From NCBI GenBank assembly GCA_029216955.1, contig JANAVB010015600.1, positions 25,410,010-25,474,009 on the forward strand: a DNA stretch of 64,000 bases. Reading direction: 5' to 3'. Below are positions 55,501 to 64,000 of this stretch, piece after piece. Every line of letters begins with the position of its first letter. Within the stretch, counting starts at the first letter, position 1. The notes beneath the pieces were generated by a model that saw nothing but the letters and a program-made list of their open reading frames with translations, searched no databases and was not told the origin of the DNA. The stretch is from Iris pallida (lineage: Eukaryota > Streptophyta > Magnoliopsida > Asparagales > Iridaceae). The position numbers and the translations under genes were made by a program.

Positions 55501-58500
55501 ATTACGGAAGTCGATGCAAATTCGGATCTTCCCGTTCTTCTTAAGGACCGGGACTATATTGGCGACACAGTCAGGGTGTTGCTCCTCACGGATGAAGCCG
55601 CTGGCTATCAGCTTGTTGACTTCGGCTTCGATTGCGTCCATGATGCCTGGGCGGAAGCGTCGTTGCTGCTGCTTGACTGGCTTTGCATCCGGCCGTATGT
55701 TGAGTTTATGAAGAGCAATATCGGGATCTAATCCCGGCATGTCTTCGTAACTCCATGCAAATACGTCAATATATTCTCTGATGAGTTCCAGCAGTGATTC
55801 TTGTTCCTCGTCTGTTAGGCTTTTACTGACGAAGATTGGCTTTGGAGAGGATTCGGTGCCGAGGTCGACCGGCATAACTTCATCCTCTGTAGGAGGTTCT
55901 CTCAGCTCGAACCGCTTTTCCTATTGTGCGTCTAGCTGTTGGGCCCACGGCTCAAGCTCGAGGATTTCAGGAATGTCCTCGTCTTCTTCGTAAGCGTCGG
56001 CAAATGCCATGTTGACTGATAGGACTTGTCTGAATATGTCCCCAATGCTTGTGTTTGAGTCGGAAGTTGGTGACCCGGTTGAGTGTGACTGCCAATCACA
56101 TTCTTCATCTGAACTCTCTGGAGTCGTTGTGGGAGTTACATACCCTAGTCCACATCGAGTTTTGCTATAGTAGTCCCGTGGCTTACCAGACGGTACTGGG
56201 GGCTTCAAAGGTAGTCGCCATCCGGTACCGTAATTCAACCCTGGTGTAGTTTCTAGATCATATCCTTGTTTCTGCATGAGGTATTTGGACTGGGGACTAT
56301 AAAGGTATAGAGGCAATCTCCCGGCATCCGACCCAAGATCGACTTCTTTTATGGTGAAGGGGTACGGATCGTCTTTCCGGCCGAAGATAATCGGGTGGTC
56401 CCCTCCCTCGACTATTCGGTAAGCGTCTTCTGCCGGAGTAAGCTGGATTGTGGTATATACATTTGTCACTTGTGTGTGTATGTGAGTGCCTATACCGTGG
56501 TCCATAGCATACATTGTACATAGCTTATTGAACTCGATATAATTCAAAGATAGCCCTTTATTGATAAAATAAGGTATCTTCTCGAGGGGAATTACATCAT
56601 CCGCAGAAGGGGTATCGGAGTGGGCAGCCACATACTTGGCTAATTCTGGTTCTTCTTCAGCCACACCCTGTATAAATGAAGACTGAGAGAGCGACCTAAT
56701 CAGCTTGATCTTCAGAGGCTCGGCTGGCGGAGCAGGTCGTGGAGTTGTTGGTAGACTGGCAACCCCCAGTTTGGCATCTGACGTGGGGCAAGGAGTGGAT
56801 GGTTCGCTAGAAGTGTCAGACCTCGCATCGAGGTGACGACCCTTCTTAGGAAGACGTATCGTGAGCGGTCTGTCGGAGGGATTGAGCTTCTCCGCTTGGA
56901 GCTGACCGACTCTCGGTAGTCTGATGGTAAGTGGCCCTGGTGTGGGTCTCGGCGCTTGGCCAGACCTTGGCAGCCGGATTATCATCTGCTCTTCTTGTGC
57001 CGATAGACTGATTGCGTCCTTACGCAGAGTAGCCGTAAGGGGTACAGAATTGCCCGGTTTACGAGCCTGGAGGTGGATCGTCAGAGGTTCTTCTGATCCT
57101 GTGGTTGTCTTGGTGTGAGCTTGCACCTCCTCTTCGACCAGGTGCTTCTTTGATTTTTCGTACAGACAGGAGTCTGAGTAATAAGATTCGACCCCCTTGA
57201 AGGGATCGATATCAGCAAACTCTGTCCTCACGAAGCCGTGCTTATCGACATATTTGAAGCACTGGTGTAGCGTGGAAGGCACGATCATGTAATCGTGTAT
57301 CCAAGGCCGCCCCAGAAGGATATTGTAAGAAGTGTCGGCATCTATGACGTAGCAGGTGACTTCCGATTGGAGATCGCCAATCTGACATTTCAAGCGTATC
57401 TTCCCTATTGGGTAGCTCCTGCCCGAATTGAAACCGCTAATGGCGGTGCTTGTAGGTGTCAGGCGGTGCATCGGAATGCGAAGATGATGTAGCAGACCCT
57501 TCGAAATGATGCTTATGGAGGACCCAGGATCAATGTGCATTCGGTCCACCTTCACGTCGCCGATGTATCCAGTGTAGTACAATGGGCGATCGTGCAGGTT
57601 AGTTTTGATGAGCATATCCTGCGGAGAGAAGACGATATTGGGCATTGCCCCCGTACACGTACTATCTTGGAGCTCTGCAGGTTGGTTATCTCCCGTGAGG
57701 TTGACCTGAGCCAAGTATGCGTCGGCATTTTGGAGCGCCTCGCTTAAAGCCGTGCGGACATCCTTCGAGAGCCTCAGGAGTTCATACAAAGACAATTTGG
57801 CCGGTGTATTGGCCAATTGAGCCAAGATGTCGAAGTTGTAGGGTCTTTCCAGCCCCTGAGGTGTCTTCTTTCGGAGGGATTTGTCGAAGCGAGTCTCCTT
57901 CGGCCTAGGCTTGTCGGTCGTCGAAGGCTGAGCCGGTCCCGGAGTATCAGCGGTTGTGGGCTGCTGATCATTAGTCGGATTCTCGGCCACTGGTTGGGCT
58001 TGTGTTCCAGATCGAGTAGTGACGGCTGAGACTTCCTCCTCCTCTGCCGAGGCGGTGCGGCATGATCTGACCTTTCCACTTTTCTTCTTAGAAGGTAAAG
58101 TGGGCTGAGTCACCTCGTGGACTAGGTCCGGATGGACCCATATAATTTCCCCTTGTGATGTGGTGAGGGATACTAGGTCGGGAGTTTGATCACGGGCAGG
58201 CGGAAGATTAGCAATTTCTATCGTTGCCAGAGGGATGGGTATGACACCGTCTTGAGTCTCTGTTGGAGGGAAACTGCCGAATTGTACGGACACCATGTTG
58301 GCTGCTACGGTTACCTCCTCGAAGTCGATAGCCAGAGCGTTCGAATCGATGAGGTTCTGGATATACCGTTTCAGTTGGTAGCAGTCGTGTGTAGCATGGT
58401 GGACGTAGCGGTGGTAATAGCAGAACTTCGGATTTTCCAAATCAGCCGGCCGAGGTTCCCGCCTTGGTGGAGGAAGCTGAATTCTATCTCCTTGTATAAG

Positions 58501-59568
58501 CATGTCCAAGATAGGCTTGACGTGGCCGTCTTCGAAAGAATAAGTGATTTGAGGCCATTGTTTGTCTGCTGGCTGTGGCTCGGGCTTCTGGGCTGTATCG
58601 GTCACCATAGCCTGCTTGCCTCTGTTGTCCCGGCTGTTCGAGGGGCTACCTCCATTGTCGTTGCTGGTGTTGGGACGCTTGCCCTTGTTCTCTCCCTCCG
58701 AGATATGTAACCCCAGTTGGCGAGCCTTCTTTAATCGTTCTTCAGCACTTGTGGCACTGATGATAAAAGCCTTCCAGTCCTTGAATTGACTTTCGCCCAT
58801 CCAGAGACTAATTGTTGGGAGTAGTCTCTTTTGGCAAATCTCAATCAAGGAAGAGTCCGGGTTGCCAGATGGTAACTTCATTGCGGTTTGGCGAAACCGC
58901 TCAATGTAATTCCTCGTCAGCTCTTTCTCTCCTTGGACGACGTCCATGAGGGTAGACATCGTGACGTCCTGCCCTACCTCATAGAACCTCTCCAAGAACA
59001 AGCGCTTGAAGCCAGCGAAGGAGTGGATGCAATTATCTGGCAGGTTGCGGTACCAATCGAAGGCGACTCCTTCCAGTGCCCCAATGAATAACCGTGTGAG
59101 GATAGCGTCATCATGGGGCAGATGGTCGGTAGTGACCTCAAAGTAAGTGATGTACCGGCTTGCTGAAGTCTTGCCATCATATGGGTTGATATTGAACGGT
59201 TTATATCTTGGTGGAAAGGGCACATCCCTCCATTCAGCAGGATATGGTTGCCGTATTCTGAGGTCTTGAGAATTTTCTCGGGCGTGGAACATCGCTCGAA
59301 GCACCTGAACCTCTCTCCTTACTTCTCGGGCCTCATCTGTCGCGGTAGGGGCCGTTATCTCGGGAGTATTATTGCCCGGGTTTGGTGCCGCTGAATTTGA
59401 ATCTATGTTGTTCGCGGGACCCATGCTTGTCTGACCAGGTGTCACTCCCTGCAGAGTAGGAAGCGCTGCTTTGATCTCGTCTACAGACTTGACCAAGGCG
59501 TGCAGTATGGCCTCCAAAGTGTCGATACGCTGGCGATCGCCGGAACCACCTTGGCTGTTGTCCGTCAT
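52567..59568 (-). pseudogene. gag-pol: Tat-C gag-pol polyprotein
   Basis: A single minus frame runs from ATG at 59568 to TAG at 52567-52569, about 2,330 codons. Order: gag core ('FIGALEGVAFDWYRNLPD'), zinc-knuckle-like 'CYYHRYVHHATHDC', protease ('IDPGSSISII', 'YNILLGRPWIHDYMIVPS'), 'PLTIRLP' repeats, G-patch-like block, RT ('MSFMDGFSGYNQIKM', YVDD at 55210-55221), degraded gypsy RNase H ('LLYVRAMEHSLGALLAQ'), aRH ('MFFDGAS', 'NNVAEYNAL', 'YGDSQIIVNQ', 'IEADALAGLA'), and integrase ('CKACQ', 'MDIIGPI', 'DNGPQF', 'NGLAEAF'). Five in-frame stops at 55921, 55141, 54448, 53821 and 52696; no frameshift. It would encode capsid and all replication enzymes. Confidence 0.95.
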
Positions 59569-59579
59569 GAATACCGTCC

Positions 59580-61226
59580 TCACGTGAGGAGTGACAGAAG
59601 GAGTGGTGGCGGACGTGCCCTCCGAGTCATACTCATGTATCGAGAAATCATCAGATATGTGGGGATATTCTCTTCAGGTTCGGACTCGGAAGGAACAGTA
59701 CCCCCAGCTTCAGAGCTTGCTTCGTTTAGGATGTCCTCGGGGACGTCGGTATCTGTTGTATCCGTCGGAGGATTTGCTTCCTCCAGTCCGTCTTCTTGGA
59801 ATGTCGGGTTGTCATGGATGTTTGGAGGAGTGCTACCCCCAGTTCCGACGACCCCCAGTGACGTAGACGGCGAACTTCCTACTGCAGCAGTTTTCGTCTT
59901 TGAACGGGTGTGTTGGAATACTCCAGTAGAGGATAATCCTTTAGACGACGGCTTCTTAGCTACAATAGTCGACACCTTTGGGCTGGAGATGCTTGTCTTC
60001 TTTCCTCTCCCCTCAACGGGGGCTTTCCGCGCAGAATTGCAGGAGGCAACAGGAGGTGCCTCGTCTTCCGAGCTCGGATGTTGTAATCTTTGGAAGACGG
60101 ATGGCCGGTCTTCCGTTACTGCCGTGTTGTTGCAACAGCAGTTGACGATAATCTGGGTACAGTGACGCCCCTGTGAGGACTCTCTGCACGCTGAGGCTCC
60201 TTCTCTTTCCTTGCGTTTGTGAAGAATAGCTTCACGCAGGTCAGAGGAACCACTTTGTCCGTTTGCCGCCGGGGGCTGGACTCGAGTGGTTTTATACAAT
60301 TTTCCGTCAGAGGCCCGCGTGATACTCAGCGGGACACCCCGATAGTCAGAGGTTGGGGCAGCTGTCTGGACTTGATGAGCCCGCGCTGCCCTAGACTTTT
60401 TCTTCTTAGCACTTGTGGGTGCGTAATAGGTAGAGTCCACATTGGGTATCACAGAGTCTGGATTTTCATCCAGAGAGTGATCAGAGTCAGGACCGCATGA
60501 GAGTCGGTCGAAAACTGATCGAGAGAAGCGTGGAAGAGACGCTATGCGGCTAGCGTTGGGTGCCGTGCAGGCTATCTGCATACGACTGTCTTCTGTTGTG
60601 GGATGAGTTCTTATGCGGTTAGGAGTCACGGCCGTGCAGGCTGTCCGCATGCGGTTGGCATCTGTGGCCGCATGGATTTTCTGCAAGCGGTTGACTTTAC
60701 TAGCCGCATAAATCTCATCCATGCGGTTGGGAACTGTAGCTGCATAAGTTATGCGGCTGACAGGAGTGGCCGCATGAGTTTTCTTCATGTGGTTGACGGT
60801 TATGGCCGCATGGGTTTTCTTTCTGCGGCTAATACCCTTCTGCGGTTAAGGTTGAGCAGGGTACCTCTTTGCCCCTGCAAGTCCAGCATCATAGTGTTTT
60901 CTTCTGCCGGACTTGGGGACAGCAGAGTTGCCTGCGATCTGAAGTGGGGCCGCAGGAGAGTCTTTCTCGCCGTCTTGAGCGACCGAGGGTATTCCATCGA
61001 GGGTTTGAGGAGGAGCAAATGACTTTGGCCTCCACTCTTTACGAGCCTTCGGGGTGCGGGTACGTTTCTGGACCGGGCCAGCGCTGCCTTTAGAGAGCAT
61101 CTCTTCGAACGCCTGTTGGTCGAAGCGGACGACCATCTTCTGTTGTGTGGAGCCAAGTTTGGCTGCATCCGATTGCGTCACCAACTCCTCAGCCGTGGAG
61201 AAGTTAGTCCCCAGCAGAGTCGCCAT
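59580..61226 (-). pseudogene. Tat-C ORF1 upstream of gag
   Basis: It starts at ATGGCGACTCTG, overlapping the PBS, and runs in one frame to TGA at 59580-59582, with one stop (TAA, 60846-60848). Parts: conserved N-terminus ('MATLLGTNFS', 'MVVRFDQQAFEEML'), a run of Arg/Ala-rich repeats on the pattern 'NRMxxIHAAT' coded by GCCGCAT/ATGCGGC words (60540-60830), a block 'DLREAILHKRKEREG' leading to 'CTQIIVNCCC', then a Ser/Thr/Pro-rich acidic end. The gag frame appears open further upstream, so an indel near 59640-59700 may have separated what was one ORF1-gag frame, as in Tat-A. Function unknown. Confidence 0.75.
61207..61225 (-). promoter_or_regulatory. Tat-C primer-binding site
   Basis: TGGCGACTCTGCTGGGGAC on the minus strand, three bases after the 5' LTR, identical to Tat-A over 19 bases. 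Probable tRNA-Arg primer. Confidence 0.85.
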
Positions 61227-61228
61227 CG

Positions 61229-62637
61229 TGTTTGCCATTGATTGTAAAAGAACAGAACAATTATCGGAGGACTGAACTTAGACTCATAATACAAACTCGC
61301 TCGTACAAAGAAAGCCTAGTGACGAAAACCTAGGTACAGCAGACTAAGTACGATTGTTTATTTTTGATTCTGGGGGGTGACGATAGAGGCTCGGGAAAGC
61401 GACGACCGCTCTGCCTTACTCCTTGGACGATCGGAATGCAGCCTTGGCTCGGGGAAGATCTGCTTGGCGTTGACGAAGAAGGGCTCTTCTTGCTCTCCTC
61501 GGGTTGCTCTCCTGGCTTCTCTCTCTCTGTGATTACCAAGAAAAGGGGAAGATCTCTCTGTGTATATCTCTCTCTTCTTATTTTTTTATTCTCTTTAGTT
61601 GCCGACCTTTTTTGCATGGGAATGATGCTGGCTATTTATAAGAGTGGGATGTGATCATTAGGGTTTGCTAATGATTATCTGTTTGGAATGTCGGTGCTCC
61701 TTCATTCTATCTGAACCCTTGATCCTGATCATAATAAATCTCGGCTACTAATGCGGATAGCACCAAATCTTATGAGCAGTTAATGCTGACTGTTTTAAAT
61801 CCTCGTGATTGATTATGCCAATATTTGATTGCTCGCCACGTGTCCTATTGGCTTGATGATAAATGATATGCCCTGATCTCTGCAATTATGATGATGATGT
61901 CAAATATTCTTGTTAGGATTCGATTGAATCTTCAATGCCACGTATTTTAATTGAAGATCCTGCCAGGGCCGCATAGGATGGCCAACACTTGAACCACAAG
62001 GAGACACTCTTCATGAGCCGTATGAGTCAATGCCTCATCGAGCCGCAGGGGACGAACTTTCCGTGAGCCGCATATGCGTAGTCTTTGCGGGCCGCAGGGG
62101 ACGAACCCTCCATGAGCCGCATATGCATAGTCTATGTGAGCCGCATGAGGTAGGGTGGTATTGAGCCGCATAGGCTGGGCTCTGGGTAGACCGCATATGG
62201 CTGATTTCTGTTAATCATATTAAAGCGACTTCTCACTGAGCCGCATGAAGCTGTTCTCTACTCAAGCCGCATGAGACTTGCCACGTGGCAATCTAGGATT
62301 TCTGACAGATTGGGTCAGAGATTTTCTTCTTTTCCTGAAGAGTCTGTCATTATGGCAGAGTCATCATGACACTTTATGTCAGAGCCGTCGCAGTCGTCGA
62401 GTCGTGTCAGAGCATTAAATGAGGCCATTACTCCAGTGGCCAACTGTCGGGGATGGTCACACGTGGCGTCAATTGAGCCGCATGTTCCTACTGGACCGCA
62501 TATATTCCCGAGCCGTATGAGTCTGAGGGTCTTCTTTTGGGCCGTATAGGGCAACTCCAGTACGAGCCGCATAGGCTTGCTACCCAAAGCCGCATGGGCC
62601 ATTATGCCTTTATTCTAATATTTTCCATGCTTCTACA
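61229..62637 (-). repeat. Tat-C 5' LTR
   Basis: The pair of 48234-49641 with about 29 differences and one single-base indel, followed by TSD GACCT. Same GCCGCAT word field. Confidence 0.95.
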
Positions 62638-62642
62638 GACCT

Positions 62643-62727
62643 AGAACAGCGTTCTACCGTCGACACTGCGGCGTAGGCTGGGCGCTGTTACGTATTCATA
62701 CCCTCACGAAGGGTGCGGGTCGTGACA
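62643..62727 (+). repeat. Last 85 bases of the first chromovirus-like LTR
   Basis: This resumes after Tat-C and ends GGGTGCGGGTCGTGACA. Its reverse complement resembles 5581-5670. No canonical Met-tRNA PBS follows; the next bases are CGTTTTTAGTGGTGG. A TGGTATTCGAAC at about 62769 is at best a decayed PBS. Confidence 0.75.
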
Positions 62728-63772
62728 CGTTTTTAGTGGTGGCCCATGCAGGTCGAGTTTATGTAGTGGTATTCGAACTAGAGTACCACTACAGCCTGCA
62801 GTAGGATTAGGATATTTTGGAGGTACTCAATCACATTAGGAAAAACTCTTAATCAGATTCCTTTTGTCTAAAAATTATTGCTTATTGACTTCCCTTTGAA
62901 TATAAACTGTCCTCCTTTGAATTTTTGCTTCATTCTCAGAAATTGCTTCTTGTTTTGATCTGTTTTTATGATGGTTATGAAGACACGATCTCATCACTTC
63001 GGTTCGGGGAATACTATCGAGAGGCTGGCCACCTCTCGTCCTGTTCATTAGGGCCTCGAGACCGCAGCTCCTGTTGTGCCGACTCAGGTTGACGTTTCTG
63101 CTACATTGGAGGTACACCTCTGACTGTACAGGGACTTTTCTTGTCAATCTCGATTTCTCTCAGCAGCAGCGGTTCATGCAGCATCAGCAGCAGACCGGGG
63201 GAAACCAGCAGGGCGAGCTATCGTCAGGACTGTCGAGGATGCATAGACCATTGGAGATCTTGCTGCAAGTTCCGTTCTTCTTGATTCCATTCCTGAAATT
63301 GTCTTTTATAACTACCTTGAAATTCGATTCCATTTGTTCCTTGTTGATTGATTAATTTTGTCATGTTGCTCTTTCGTTATGTTTGTTTTTCTTCTGAGAA
63401 AATCATATGGGCTAGGTCACCTCAGTTATGGAATCTAGAATCTTCGATTGTCGTATTAGTTGGCATAGTGAGGGCATGTAGTCAGATTTTGGATATATTT
63501 CTCGGGTACGGGAATTTAAGATTTTTGTCGTCGCATGCGGCAATACGAAAATTTTAAATACCATGAACCTAAGGGTACGTACCTTAGTCAAGGATTCTGT
63601 GATTATCGTAGCCTTGCTCACTACCATGATGAAGATTCTGAGTATCATGATTTTGGACAGACGCATATGATTATCTGACGGTATGTTGAGACTTTGATTG
63701 TGGGGTGTATGACCTAGAAGGACTACTACTATTTTAATTTCGAGGACGAAATTTTTATAAGGTGGGTAGGAT
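62728..63772 (+). pseudogene. Interior of the chromovirus-like element: gag and pol-end remnants
   Basis: A decayed gag start may lie near 62968 (ATGGTTATGAAGACACGA). A Gln-rich stretch, 'QQQRFMQHQQQTGGNQQG', at 63155-63210 is typical of chromovirus gag. Just before the PPT, 63736-63765 reads 'FRGRNFYKVG', the usual last residues of such pol genes. Protease, RT and integrase are absent, so replication would need enzymes in trans. Stops are frequent. Confidence 0.6.
63759..63772 (+). promoter_or_regulatory. Polypurine tract of the chromovirus-like element
   Basis: AAGGTGGGTAGGAT directly precedes the second LTR, the usual form in Tekay/Del-type elements. Confidence 0.8.
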
Positions 63773-64000
63773 TGTAACACCCAGTTTTTCCAAAAAAGGG
63801 TAATTTTGAAATTTTATAATTTTAGTCTTTTAATAATGATATTTAAATCATGATGTAATTTTTAGTGATTTTTAATCATTTCAAACTATTTTTAAATCAT
63901 GACTTATGATTTTGGTGTTTCTCTAGTATAGCCTTAGAGACTTCTTAACCAGGAAACTAACCATGACCTAGGGAGCCTAACCATGTGAGTAGAGTTTCCA
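63773..64000 (+). repeat. Second LTR of the chromovirus-like element (first 228 bases)
   Basis: TGTAACACCCAG..., 8 differences from 43290-43517; it continues beyond the window. Confidence 0.92.

Larger units (their letters stand above)
48234..62637 (-). mobile_element. Tat-C: full-length Tat-type retrotransposon
   Basis: Complete 14.4-kb element with LTRs of 1408 and 1409 bp, perfect TSD GACCT (48229-48233 and 62638-62642), PBS, PPT, ORF1, gag-pol in one frame, and an antisense gene. It is inserted 85 bases before the end of the chromovirus-like LTR. About 29 LTR differences were counted. It is the best preserved of the three Tat copies and the reference for reading the others. Confidence 0.96.
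43290..64000 (+). mobile_element. Non-autonomous chromovirus-like element with 5-kb LTRs
   Basis: The LTR starts TGTAACACCC at 43290. After Tat-C (48234-62637) and one TSD copy are removed, it ends GGTCGTGACA at 62727, about 5.03 kb. The interior is only about 1.05 kb (62728-63772), with a PPT AAGGTGGGTAGGAT, and the second LTR starts at 63773 and leaves the window. Huge LTRs around a short interior without pol fit a LARD-like derivative. The TGTAACACCC start and the PPT next to 'FRGRNFYKVG' coding remnants point to the Tekay/Del chromovirus group. Inserted in Tat-B; the flank GGCCC (43285-43289) is the likely TSD. Confidence 0.8.

Noticed and set aside
57717..58789. Long plus-strand frames opposite Tat-C gag-pol
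   Set aside because: Mirror frames of a clearly coding minus strand.

Overview
The window is repeat-rich nuclear DNA of a flowering plant. I see no host gene, tRNA or rRNA gene. Almost all of it is nested LTR retrotransposons and L1-type LINEs. The types present are dual-RNase-H Tat-type Ty3/gypsy elements, a Sirevirus-type Ty1/copia element, LINEs with plant-style zf-RVT and RNase H tails, and a non-autonomous chromovirus-like element with 5-kb LTRs. All are plant lineages, and the nesting suggests a large genome. The species cannot be read from the sequence.

Layout. 1-1032: partial gypsy LTR. 2270-3086: decayed copia gag, PBS and LTR. 3100-5580: LINE-1 remnant (minus), cut by a minus-strand LTR end at 5581. 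6280-29815: Tat-A (minus, TSD ATAAT), which contains a complete Sirevirus at 18583-27926 (plus, TSD CGAAG). 29821-32655: non-coding LTR-like DNA. 32656-35752: LINE-2 (minus), cut by Tat-B (35753-43289, minus; its right part lies beyond the window). Tat-B is cut by the chromovirus-like element (from 43290 past 64000, plus), and that element's first LTR is cut by Tat-C (48234-62637, minus, TSD GACCT). By-eye LTR differences fit this order: Tat-A about 3.8%, chromovirus-like element about 3.5% over 228 bp, Tat-C about 2.1%, Sirevirus about 1.2%.

The Tat elements share one plan. On the minus strand lie the 5' LTR, a PBS whose first bases form the start codon of ORF1, ORF1, gag, protease, RT with a degraded RNase H, a second archaeal-like RNase H, and integrase. 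Tat-A and Tat-C show all of this; in Tat-B only the integrase end is inside the window. On the plus strand, between pol and the 3' LTR, are antisense genes, most with their own TATA box and several with introns. In Tat-B the antisense gene is a roughly 1,400-codon, multi-exon plant-mobile-domain (PMD) gene. A small second antisense gene is conserved between Tat-A and Tat-B.

Three patterns are not explained by this gene content. (1) Each Tat element carries its own short CpG-containing word scattered through its LTRs and first antisense intron, and through ORF1 where ORF1 is visible: GCGTAAAA in Tat-A, TGCGCA in Tat-B, GCCGCAT in Tat-C. The three words align on one core (S-C-G-Y-A). (2) All three carry arrays of stem-loops near the end of pol, with a conserved loop of about 20 nt and stems that change in both arms together. 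(3) All three carry a long perfect or near-perfect stem-loop beside the polypurine tract. The Sirevirus and the chromovirus-like LTR have their own dispersed words as well. My leading hypothesis is a self-recognition or anti-silencing system analogous to VANDAL/VANC, together with a structured RNA element. Both are inferences.

Most protein genes are broken. In Tat-C gag-pol the five stops are all explained by C-to-T change on one strand or the other in a single intact frame, as expected for methylated, silenced copies.
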